Positions 1 through 8,666 of a DNA stretch of 64,000 nt are shown here, piece by piece (position 1 is the first letter of the stretch; each line of letters starts with the position of its first letter). The stretch is from Turnera subulata (taxonomy: Eukaryota > Streptophyta > Magnoliopsida > Malpighiales > Passifloraceae). Under the pieces are notes generated by a model. That model was not told where the DNA came from. It ran no database searches and was given only the letters and a program-made list of their open reading frames with translations. The translations under genes and the position numbers were made by a program. The stretch lies in NCBI GenBank assembly GCA_028386065.3, contig JAKUCV010001796.1, forward strand, positions 3,404 through 67,403. Reading direction: 5' to 3'.

Positions 1-397
1 TTCGAAAGTATTATGGTTGAATATATCTCTGTTTATCTTTCGTCGGTGAGCGTTTCGGACTCACCCCTCGCCTGCGGGGTTTCATCCCGTAGGATGAGTT
101 GTTTGATGTACAGGCTTGGTGCATACCCGACAGGCTGCGGCGTTATCCCTTGGACGGGCTTGGATCCATAGGTTGCATGTGTCGCATACAGTGTTAGTTA
201 TTTAAAGTCTTCCGCTGTGCATAGTTTTTCCATTATTGGGCCATTGGGCCGGTTTTATTATTATTGATGTTTATTATTATGGGCTGTCGAGCCCGGATAT
301 TTGTGATATACACTGTATGCTAGGCCTTGTTGGGCTGGGTTGTCACAGTTCCGGCACGTGTTTACTGTGTACGGTAAATACGGGTCGGGGCGCTTCA
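1..397 (+). repeat. 3' end of a plus-strand LTR (element A)
   Basis: This stretch matches the reverse complement of the outer part of the element-B LTR (about 3218-3600) and ends in the same GGGGCGCTTCA terminus. Shared landmarks are the 'cacccctcgcctgcgggg' block, the GGGCCATTGGGCC motif and 'cggcacgtgtttactgtg'. Directly after the CA end the sequence switches to the polypyrimidine interior of an LTR of the same family in the opposite orientation. I infer that a plus-strand relative inserted into the left LTR of element B; its other end lies outside the window, so no target duplication can be checked. Confidence 0.7.
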
Positions 398-863
398 TTT
401 TCTTTCCTTTTTCTTTTTTTTCTCTCTTTTCTTTTATTTTCTCTCTTTTCTTTTTTTTTTCCTCTCCTTTTCTTTTCTCTTTTTTTTTTTCCTTCTTCTC
501 TTCCTCTCCCGGTTCTTCTTCCTCTGCTTTCTTTTATAAACTGTAATTTTACTATGTAACATGTGATCTCCAAATAATGCAAATCGTCTGCATTACAGGC
601 GAGTCCGATCCGGACCAGAAAATAACAGATACCTCCTTAGTTATTTTCCGGTGTGATTTTCCGAGAAATTCCGAAACCCGAAAAATACCAACTTAGTTCC
701 GAAAAATCCACGGGAAAATCACGAGCGCGGGAAAACCCTCGGTTTCGAAAAAAAACTCCCGATTTACCTTGAATTAATTACCCAAGATTAATTCAACAGT
801 AAATCACGGTAAAAAGACTTCTACAGTCCGGTAAAAATCCAAAATTTTACCCGGGCTGTTACA
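398..863 (-). repeat. Remnant 3' LTR of element B
   Basis: It matches about 5430-5949 plus 19096-19204 almost base for base: a polypyrimidine block, a minus-strand TATAAAAG, 'aataatgcaaatcgtctgcat', and the GGGCTGTTACA terminus at 863. About 2.2 kb of the LTR's 3' part is missing on the left, where element A begins. Confidence 0.8.
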
Positions 864-905
864 GTCTACCCACCTTAAAAAGAATTTCGTCCCCGAAATT
901 CCGTC
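864..905 (-). promoter_or_regulatory. Polypurine tract region and pol-tail remnant of element B
   Basis: On the minus strand this reads 'aatttcggggacgaaatt', then a purine-rich AAGGTGGGTAG, then the LTR terminus TGTAACAG. It is nearly identical to 16711-16746, the end of pol and polypurine tract of element C. This orients B and shows that it derives from a Tekay-type element that lost its coding region. Confidence 0.75.
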
Positions 906-1007
906 TTATCCGTGGGTCCTACCACGATAAGATTCTGGCACACTCTGCCAGGTATCCAACCTTAACATGAGATACCGCTTATACCCTTAAGTGACATCTC
1001 ATCCGCT

Positions 1008-1015
1008 TATAAATA
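1008..1015 (+). promoter_or_regulatory. TATA box of the 120-residue ORF
   Basis: TATAAATA lies 35 bp upstream of the ATG at 1050, on the strand opposite to element B, so it would drive a transcript separate from that of the retrotransposon. The leader would be very short, about 10 nt if transcription starts 30 bp downstream of the box. Confidence 0.45.
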
Positions 1016-1049
1016 CCAAATCTCATGACTGGCATACTCACACACAGTC

Positions 1050-1412
1050 ATGGACTCTCCACTGAGATCAAGGACTACTTCCGACTCCGAGAACAACAGC
1101 TACATCGGCGGCACAGCCTTCCCGAGCAGCTCTGATGATGAACCTCTGAAGAAGCGGTTCAAGACCCACATCATCGGCCTGAAGGAGCACATGGTCGTTT
1201 CCCCAAAACGACGGAAGAAGCGAGTCCCCAAGAAAGCTGACGACAAGAAAGGCAAAGCGGTAGCTGAGAGCAGCACTCCGCAACTGAACTTCTCGCTGAA
1301 GAAGATCAGCTCGGCGGTGGCGCAGATCGAGTTGGCGTGCGCGGAGCTGTTCCCGCACATGCAAAATGTCAAAAACCTTGTAAAAGATCTAGAGAAGCAA
1401 GTAGCTCCGTAG
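1050..1412 (+). CDS. Unknown 120-residue basic protein, antisense in element B
   Basis: I do not recognise this protein. The N-terminal 35 residues are rich in Ser, Asp and Glu. A strongly basic middle (about residues 33-75) contains PLKKRFK and PKRRKKRVPKK clusters that look like nuclear-localisation signals. The C-terminal third (about 85-118) could form an amphipathic helix with few helix breakers. The codons are GC-rich, unlike the AT-rich DNA on both sides. A TATA box lies 35 bp upstream and AATAAA signals follow at 1446-1460, so the segment looks like a complete small gene. It is antisense to element B and next to the chimeric endonuclease ORF. Capture from the host or from another element is my inference. 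Confidence 0.5.
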   Translation: MDSPLRSRTTSDSENNSYIGGTAFPSSSDDEPLKKRFKTHIIGLKEHMVVSPKRRKKRVPKKADDKKGKAVAESSTPQLNFSLKKISSAVAQIELACAELFPHMQNVKNLVKDLEKQVAP

Positions 1413-2136
1413 AGTACTTCTTCTCCTGTTGTAAAACTGTTATGAAATAAATAAAATAAATTTCCTTTAGAATAAAAAATTCTTATGTTAAGAAATCTTA
1501 TGCTAAACAGAATAAAATTTCTCAAAGCAAAATAAAAATCAACTATAAGAATATAGAATCAAATTTAAAGAAATTAAAAACAAAACTCGTTTAACAAAAT
1601 CAAAACAAAAAGAAATTAAAACCAAAACATGTTTTCAAGAACGGTGCTCGTATCGGACCTGAACATCCTCGAATCATGAAACGTAACTCGCACAGCTAAC
1701 GGTGACGTCTGTTTCGTTAACTCGCACGGCGATGATCACGAGCACGTCCTGTATCCCTCGAAAGACACGTTACCCACTTGTTCACAATTGTCCGCATGAG
1801 CCAAAAACGTCTGTCGAATCTCGTATCTCTCCAAGATGTCCGAACAGCTGTGAACTCGTCGCACAGGCACTCTACTCGAGGTGTGGTCCCATCCATCTAG
1901 CATCAACGGTCACGGATGCATGTAATGAAAGATGCAAGAAAATATAGTAAAACCATGATAAGAAAGGACAAGGCAGCCAGAGCGAATGAAAAGTATGTGA
2001 TGGAAATAAGCTGAAAAACTCTGGCACGGTAGTCCGAAAAACGCGTAAAGTGACCAAACAATAAATGGAAGCAACGGTAAATTTCAAAAGGCAAAATCTT
2101 GAAAATCAAAAACAATAAACACGCTCCCCATAAGAG
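1413..2136. other. AT-rich spacer between the two ORFs of element B
   Basis: AATAAA polyadenylation-type signals occur at 1446-1460. The rest is AT-rich with no credible ORF. From about 2050 onward the sequence resembles the region upstream of the second chimeric-ORF copy (about 26845), for example TTCAAAAGGCAAA followed by a near match of CTTGAAGATTG. The repeated unit therefore includes upstream DNA. Confidence 0.5.
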
Positions 2137-2144
2137 TATAAAAG
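2137..2144 (+). promoter_or_regulatory. TATA box of the chimeric endonuclease ORF
   Basis: TATAAAAG within AGTATAAAAGAAGGAG lies 114 bp upstream of the ATG at 2251. The second copy has AGTATAAGAAGGGAG at a comparable place (26988), so the core promoter is conserved between the two units. Confidence 0.5.
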
Positions 2145-2250
2145 AAGGAGCGGTGATGTGTAAATTATCAAAAGCATTTGAAAGTAAACAAAACATCCAG
2201 GCAAATAAAACACACGATCGTAAAACAAAACCCCACACGTCCAAAACAAG

Positions 2251-2934
2251 ATGCCTGCTCCTTCCTCAGTCTTCTTCGTCGAAGGTGCCAATCTTGGCAG
2301 AAGGAACCGTCTAGCCTACAGCATGGTCAACGAACGTGCTGAAGAGCTACCGAACGAGATCGGAAGGATGCCTCGTCTAGTCTTCGTCGACGAACTCTAC
2401 TCCTCGAGATTCTTCGTCACTCCCATGGAAGAGGTGTTCTTCCTAGAGGACCGCGACACTCTGAGGACCTCATACTACGGATCGGCAAACTTCGTGATGT
2501 TCTTCATCTCCGAGAGGCTACAAGAGTTCAACTTGGAGTCCACTTGCCAAACTGTGGAGCAAGGTGCCTATTACCAACTCTCGATGACAGCTCAGAGCAT
2601 GCCCAGAATGACTCGACTACCTCCAACCTGGCCAAAGGCACGACTGCTGGTGTGGAACTGCAGAGGAGTGGCAAGGCGTGCCCAGGAGTTCTCGCGTACC
2701 CTGAGGGACTTGAAGAACCAATATAAGCCGAACATGGTTCTTCTGACGGAGACACAGTGGCAACCACGGGACGATCACAGTCTCATCCCACTCCGGTTCC
2801 CTCAAACTAACCGGTTCGAGATTCCTGGCCAACACGACAGGGGCGGCATGTGGTTCTCTTGGAGCGATAGGGTCACGATCAACATCAACAGCGACCCAAA
2901 CAGTTTTCGTGTCAACGTCGTTCCAAATTGTTAA
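2251..2934 (+). CDS. Chimeric protein: unknown N-terminal domain plus truncated LINE-type endonuclease
   Basis: The ORF encodes 227 residues. Residues 1-125 form a domain I do not recognise, with the conserved patches SVFFVEGA, LGRRNRLAYS, PRLVFVDELYSS, FFVTPMEE and MFFISERL. Residues 130-225 resemble the start of the exonuclease-endonuclease-phosphatase domain of plant LINE ORF2 proteins. WNCRGVARR carries the conserved Asn, and PNMVLLTETQ carries the catalytic Glu. The protein stops after about 95 endonuclease residues, before the later catalytic Asp and His, so cleavage activity is unlikely. There is no reverse transcriptase behind it. A second copy at 27050 has the same domain order and is about 73% identical over the first 96 residues, and many silent positions also differ, which suggests past selection on the protein. 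The ORF is antisense to its host element and has its own TATA box. Confidence 0.65.
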   Translation: MPAPSSVFFVEGANLGRRNRLAYSMVNERAEELPNEIGRMPRLVFVDELYSSRFFVTPMEEVFFLEDRDTLRTSYYGSANFVMFFISERLQEFNLESTCQTVEQGAYYQLSMTAQSMPRMTRLPPTWPKARLLVWNCRGVARRAQEFSRTLRDLKNQYKPNMVLLTETQWQPRDDHSLIPLRFPQTNRFEIPGQHDRGGMWFSWSDRVTININSDPNSFRVNVVPNC

Positions 2935-3202
2935 ATGTATTTTCTTTATTTTTACAAAAAATATCCAAAAATCCATGTAATATTTCCCTTTGTACTTTCA
3001 ATATTAGCAATATTAATAATATTTGTATTTCCGCTTATTATGGCATCATTTACCTCATATGTGTATGTTCTGCGACAGTTGGCGTCCCTTGACTGGATCC
3101 ATAATGCACTAACTAAAATGATATAAAATAATAAACAACTGGAGCGAACTATGCAAACAAGGACAACAACACACAAGGACTGCCCAACAAGACCTAACGC
3201 CA
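2935..3202. other. 3' flank of the chimeric unit and leader of element B
   Basis: No gene is seen. A short block (GATCCATAATGCA, then ATGATATAAA, ending about 3127) recurs downstream of the second copy at about 27945-27975. The shared unit thus extends some 190 bp past the stop codon. The remainder lies between the unit and the primer-binding site of element B. Confidence 0.5.
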
Positions 3203-3214
3203 GCTCCGCTACCA
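3203..3214 (-). promoter_or_regulatory. Primer-binding site of element B
   Basis: The minus strand reads TGGTAGCGGAGC three bases inside the LTR end at 3218. The usual plant initiator-Met site is TGGTATCAGAGC; two bases differ. The identical 12-mer occurs in elements C, F and G. Confidence 0.75.
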
Positions 3215-3782
3215 AAATGAAGCGCCCCGACCCGTATTTACCATACACAGTAAACACAAGCCGGAACTGTGACAACCCGACCCAACAAAGCCCAAGCATA
3301 CAGTGTGAACAACATAAACTCGGCCCAACGGCCCAAAATAATAAACATCGTAAATACAATACCGGCCCAATGGCCCAATAACAGTAAAAACATGCACAGC
3401 GGAAGACTTATAAAACTCACCAACACTATATGCGACACAGATGCAAACTATGGATCCGAGCCTGTCCAAGGGATAATGCAGCAGCCTGTCTGGAATGCAC
3501 CCAACCTGTACATGAAACAACTCAACCTACGGGATGAAAGCCCGCAGGTGAGGGGTGAGTCCGAAGTGCTCACGACAATGGATAGACGATCAATATGGAC
3601 ACTAAAAATTACAAGGCAAGCACAACAGTCAAACCAAATGACCCGACCCAAAATCGGTCCAAGACCAAAAAGACTCAAATAAAATCAATTATCCAATTTT
3701 ATCTTACCGGGCCCCGTCACGGATAAGCTAGGGTCGTACCAGGTTATCAACCTGTTCCTGGTGCCAGATCAAAAAGAACCCA

Positions 3783-4111
3783 GGGATAGACATCCCAAAT
3801 ATAACAAACCGGGATAGACATCCCAAGCATAGACATGCTTATCACACGAACCCAGATCATGGCCACCACAAAACAGTCTCTAACCATCCGGTCGTACCTC
3901 TACTTACCACGTGACAATTACATTACCGTCGACAATATCAAAACGTAGGGATCGACATCCCTAACCAAAATCCCGAGGATCGACATCCTCGTCACAATTC
4001 ATTAATTATACCATTTATTCAGTGTCAAAACAACTCAAGGATAAACATCCAAAATACCAAATACTGGGATAAACATCCCGACAACAATCAAGACCACAGG
4101 ATTAACATCCC
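3783..4111 (-). repeat. Array of short hairpins with covarying stems in the element-B LTR
   Basis: At least eight short inverted repeats share a four-base loop ending in AC. Examples are GGGATAGACATCCC at 3783 and 3811, AAGCATAGACATGCTT at 3825, AGGGATCGACATCCCT at about 3947, GAGGATCGACATCCTC at about 3973, GGATAAACATCC at about 4038, GGGATAAACATCCC at about 4068 and GGATTAACATCC at about 4098. Outer stem bases change in compensating pairs. The array lies about 560-890 bp from the LTR 3' end, the same relative place as the array in element C. Confidence 0.75.
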
Positions 4112-5726
4112 GACAACAACAAACCACAACAATGCTACATGCAAATATCAACAAACACGATAACCGAGTAATAAGGCACATATTGAAGGAAATCCATCCT
4201 CACCTTGGCCGATTACTCAACTCCGGAAACAATGACCGGTCCGACGCCGGCTCCTCGGGAAACTGCCCGATATCCGAACCTATACAACAAAACCACATAT
4301 ATTCACATAAATGCACATAAGAGTATGTCATGATGCCAATTTTACGAAATAAACCCATCCCGGTTACTCATCTTTTATTATTATCATTTATCGAAAATAA
4401 TTAACCGTACATATTTCCGAATATAATTTCGGTACCATACTTTAATTAAAACTCTTAAAAATATTTTCATAAAATAATTATAATTTCCAAAATAATAATC
4501 TCCATAATTTTTCCAGAAAAAATAATGACCTATTTATAATTTTCAGAAATTATTTATAAAGTATTTATCTTTTTCTAAATACTTATACAATTTAATTTTC
4601 CAACAAAAAATATAATTAACTTAAATTTACAAAATACATATTTATTTACACAAACCACAATCATAATTTTCCAAACGAAAATAATGTACATATTAATTTC
4701 CAGAAATTATTTCATAGTACATATATATTTTTTTTCCAATTAATAATAGTTTTCCTAAGTAAAACTTAATTATTTATCAAAGTAAATATATTTATATTTC
4801 CTTAAAAATACCAGAATTAAATTGTCCATAATTTTATCAAAATAATTATATAATTTTTTTTCAAAATTATATATCAGATTATAAGTAAATAAATATATAT
4901 AAATATAAATTGTTTTTTTTTAATTAATCAGGCTGGAACGTGAATAGTGCAAGCCCAGGCCCAGGGAAGAGCCCAACCCGGCCCTGTCTGGACCCGGCCC
5001 ACACACATCCACGGCCCAACCCGGAAACCAGCCCAAACTGAAACTCGCGACCCGGCAAACACGCGGGTCGACGGATTCGGATCTGCTCACCTTGGCGGGT
5101 TGAGCAGCTGCGGCGGCGACAGGGGCGACGAGCGCGAGCGGCAGCAACCGTGCAGGCGTCGCGAGGCGAGGGCGACTCCAAGGTGGCGGAAGGACGGCGC
5201 GAGGCGGCACGGCGGCTGAGCAGGAGAGCAGGGACCGAGTTCTGCGGGTCTGCTCGCGGGTCACAGGCCACTGACGGCGCGTCGAGGGGCGGAAGGCGAC
5301 GGGGTCAGCAGCTACACATCGGCGACGTTGAGGCGAGCTCCATGGAGGCGGTGGTGTGGCGAGAAGACGGCCGGAGCTCCACGGTGTGCACAGTAACCGG
5401 AGGAAGAGGTGACGGCACTGTTTGCTTTTTTTTTTTCTTTTTCTCTGAATTTCTTTATTTCTTTTCTTTTTCTTGATTTTCTTTTCTTTTTTCTCTGTTT
5501 CTATTTTTTTCTATTTTTCTTTCATCTCTCTTTTTTTTATTTATTTCCCCTCTCTGTTTTTTTTTCCTGATTTTCCTCTCTTTTTTTCTTTCTTTTTTTT
5601 CTTTCCTTTTTCTTTTTTTCTCTCTTTTCTTTTATTATCTCTTTTTTCTTTTTTTTCCTCTCCTTTTCTTTTCTCTCTTTTTTTTCCTTCTTCTCTTCCT
5701 CTCCTGGTTCTTCTTCCTCTGCTTTC

Positions 5727-5734
5727 TTTTATAA
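5727..5734 (-). promoter_or_regulatory. Probable TATA box of the element-B LTR
   Basis: The minus strand reads TATAAAAG just before the purine-rich (plus-strand pyrimidine) tract. The same box is kept in the other B LTR near 532-540. Confidence 0.45.
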
Positions 5735-6308
5735 ACTGTAATTTTACTATCTAACATGTGATCTCCAAATAATGCAAATCGTCTGCATTACGGGCGAGTC
5801 CGATCCGGACCAGAAAATAACAGATACCTCCTTAGTTATTTTCCGGTGTGATTTTCTGAGAAATTCCGAAACCCGAAAAATACCAACTTAGTTCCGAAAA
5901 ATCCACGGGAAAATCACGAGCGCAGGAAAACACTCGGTTTCGAAAAACGTCTAACAGCCCGGGACTGTTTAAGTTAATGTACAGTAATTTACCAATGATT
6001 TTTAATCTTGGGTAATTAAATTATCGTAAATTGAGTATTGGATTCCGAAACCGAGTATAGTCCCACGTCCGGGATTTTTCTGCGGATTTTACGGACCAAG
6101 TTGGGATTTTTCCGGGTCCGGAAATCTTCGGAAAAGCTGGGTTTATTCTCGAGTTATCGGACCAGAAATAAGATAAGTGGGTATAACGGATATTATCTGG
6201 TCCAGGTGGGTCACACTTCACATACAGCATAGTAACTGCATAATTGAAGTTCAATTATTCAGCCGCCAACTCTTATTAAGCCTGTGACTTATCAATGATT
6301 TTGCTGTC

Positions 6309-6315
6309 TATATAA
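6309..6315 (+). promoter_or_regulatory. Probable TATA box of the element-C LTR
   Basis: TATATAA is followed by a C-rich, A-poor leader (CACCACCATCACACC). The 3' LTR has the same sequence near 17126. Confidence 0.45.
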
Positions 6316-7676
6316 CTATTTTCTTCTGCCACCTAGCACACCACCATCACACCTTCATCTTCACCTGCAAACACCCACAAGCTATCTTCAAACTCACTTA
6401 CCGTAGAAGAAAACCAAGCCAGGAAGGAAAAAAAAAAAAGAAAACAAAATAAACACACACCCTACACCCAAAACTACGTCGTTTTGGCAAGGACCCCTCT
6501 CCTCTTCACTTTCCTTCTTCTTCCTTTCTTCCTCCTTTCTCCTCCACACACCCACCCGAGACCACCCTTCACCGGCCACCACCACTATTCGCATCAACCA
6601 CCACCACCTGCACCTCCGGCCGCCTTGCTCTCCTCTCCTTCCTCCTCTCTCTTCCCGTCATCGCCGAGCCGAGCTCCTCTCTGCTCTTCCTCTTCTCCTC
6701 TTCGCCACGACCTGACGGCGACCCGAGGGGGGGCCGGACACCACCTGCAACTGTTGGCTGCAGCGACACCACGGCACGCCATCACCGTCGCGCTACCCTC
6801 CCTGCACCGCTGCCGTCCCGCGCTGCCTCGCCGTCCGCCGCTCGCCCCAACGCGCCGCCACCTGTGAAGACGAGGTGAGCACGACCCGTTTGGCTGCTTC
6901 GTGGGTCGGGTCAACCCGCATACTAGGGACCGGGTTAGAGGACTTGGGCTGAGTGGATTGAGTGGAAATAACTTTGGGAGTATATATAAGGTGAATAATA
7001 ATTTGTAGAAATAGTATTTTGGAAAGAACATACCTAGGGAATAAATTTTGGAAAGGGTATTATCAAGGTAGTAAATACCGGAATAATACCCGGGTATAGG
7101 GTAAATATAGAATAGTATTTTGGGCACTTGAAAATAAATGGTGAATGATGATAATAATGGAAATTAATCCGGGAGAGTAACCGAGCCGAGTTTATATTTA
7201 ATTTACGGTATACAGTATTAGCATGGCATTTGCATACCATCTTATGTGTGCATATTGTTTGATTGATATAGGAGTTGATAACAAACAATTTGCTGAGGAA
7301 CCGGACTTGGAACTTGCTGGACAATTCCATAATTGATATCGGCTAAGGTGAGGATGGATAACCCTTGTTATGTTGCCTGTAATACTTTGTGTGTTTTGTT
7401 GTTCGATTGAACTGCTGAATTGTTGATTGTTGGCTGAATAACTGTTGTGGATATTATTGTTGCCAATGGGCTGTGATTTTGATACTGTGGATAGTATGCT
7501 GAGATCGATGTTGAACTATTGACTATGGAAATTGAGAAAAAGGAATTGGAATTGGAATTGATTTGAGATGTTGTTATAATTGTCATGTGGAAGTAGTGGT
7601 ACGTCCCGATGGTTTGAATATTAATTTTGGGATGCCATGGTCGGTTACTTGGTTGTTGGCTTGTTGCCTGTGGTTA

Positions 7677-7902
7677 GGGTATACCAAATACCCAGTGGTT
7701 CGGATATACCGAATATCCGTTTGGCTTGTTGCCTGTGGTTAGGGTATACCAAATACCCAGTGGCTCGGATATGCCGAATATCCGGAGTGGCTCGGATATG
7801 CCGAATATCCGCAGTGGCTCAGATATGCCGAATATCTGGTTGGCATGTTGCCTGAGTTTGGGGTATACCGAATACCCAGTGGTTTGGATATACCAAATAT
7901 CC
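7677..7902 (+). repeat. Hairpin array in the 5' LTR of element C
   Basis: About eight inverted repeats stand in tandem: GGGTATACCAAATACCC, CGGATATACCGAATATCCG, CGGATATGCCGAATATCCG (twice), CAGATATGCCGAATATCTG, GGGTATACCGAATACCC and GGATATACCAAATATCC. The five-base loop is always (A/G)CC(A/G)A. Stem changes are paired, for example CGG...CCG against CAG...CTG. They lie downstream of the TATA box, so they would be in the RNA. Confidence 0.8.
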
Positions 7903-8550
7903 GGGTTTTGAGATGTGGATTGGTTTTTGACCTAGCATTCGAAATTAATTGATAACCAGGTACGACCCTAGCTTGCCCAGTGACGGGGGCCCGGAAGATA
8001 AAATTGGTAATAATAATTAAGCATTCTTTTGGCCTTGGCTCAGTTGTTGAAATATGTTGTTGCTTCACTGTGATTGCTTTTAAGTATTACGGTTGCTTGC
8101 ATATCACTGTTTATCCTTCGTCGGTGAGCACTTCGGACTCACCCCTCGCCTGCGGGGTTTCATCCCGTAAGTTAAGTTGTTACGTAGTTCAGGTACGACG
8201 TTCGATGGCTGCTGCTTTCTCCACCTGACTCCGGATCCATACCACCGTTGCATGTGCATAAGTCTTCCGCTGCTATGCTAATGCTTATGATGCTGTACTA
8301 CATTTCCGCTGCAGTGTGACATATATTGCTGTACTGCTGATTTCCTGTGATGTGTATATTACTGATACTATCTGCTGCTGCTGAGAGCACTGTGTTTGGA
8401 TTGAATAATGGTCCCCGAGTGTGGGAGACAGTTGTATTAATAGTTGCTATTGTATAATATTTGCACGTTGTACTGCCTGTTCTATCATTATGAATAGTTT
8501 CGGCACGTGTTTACTGTGATACGGTAAATACAGGTCGGCGCGCTTCAGTT

Positions 8551-8562
8551 TGGTAGCGGAGC
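8551..8562 (+). promoter_or_regulatory. Primer-binding site of element C
   Basis: TGGTAGCGGAGC lies three bases after the LTR end CGCTTCA (8547). It is identical to the sites in elements B, F and G. Confidence 0.8.
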
Positions 8563-8666
8563 AGGCAGTAGGTCATTAGGGACATAATTGTGGTTGCTTG
8601 ACTGTTGTTTGTGTATAAGATTTGACATGACATGATATGCATACATACATTCTCATATAGGTACGA

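Larger units (their letters stand above)
3218..5949 (-). repeat. 5' LTR of element B (main part)
   Basis: This LTR starts at 19204, is broken by element C between 5949 and 19091, and ends at TGAAGCGCCCC on the plus strand (3218). It contains a hairpin array (3783-4111), a very AT-rich stretch (4320-4920), a GC-rich stretch (4930-5420), a long polypyrimidine tract (5424-5700) and a TATA box near 5730. At about 2.8 kb it is long for an LTR but normal for Tekay/Del-like families. Confidence 0.8.
5950..8547 (+). repeat. 5' LTR of element C
   Basis: It begins TCTAACAGCCC where the 3' LTR has TGTAACAGCCC, lacks about 25 bp near the start, and ends CGCTTCA. It contains a TATA box (6309), a GC-rich leader-like block (6480-6955) that is not present in the assembled 3' LTR, a hairpin array (7677-7902) and the family block CACCCCTCGCCTGCGGGG. 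Elsewhere it is nearly identical to the 3' LTR, so the insertion is fairly recent. Confidence 0.85.

Noticed and set aside
236..582. ORFs on both strands over the polypyrimidine tract
   Set aside because: Almost only Phe/Ser/Leu or Lys/Arg codons from a TTTTC-rich LTR tract; no protein signal. The same holds at 5473-5754.
2251..2934. 5'-truncated LINE insertion as an explanation of the chimeric ORF
   Set aside because: LINE insertions lose their 5' end and keep the reverse transcriptase and a poly(A) tail. Here the start of the endonuclease is kept, the rest is missing, and both copies have the same fusion and upstream TATA region.
6484..6867. 127-residue Pro/Ser/His-rich ORF in the LTR of element C
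   Set aside because: Low-complexity, C-rich leader sequence of an LTR; no domain, and the overlapping antisense frames are equally open.
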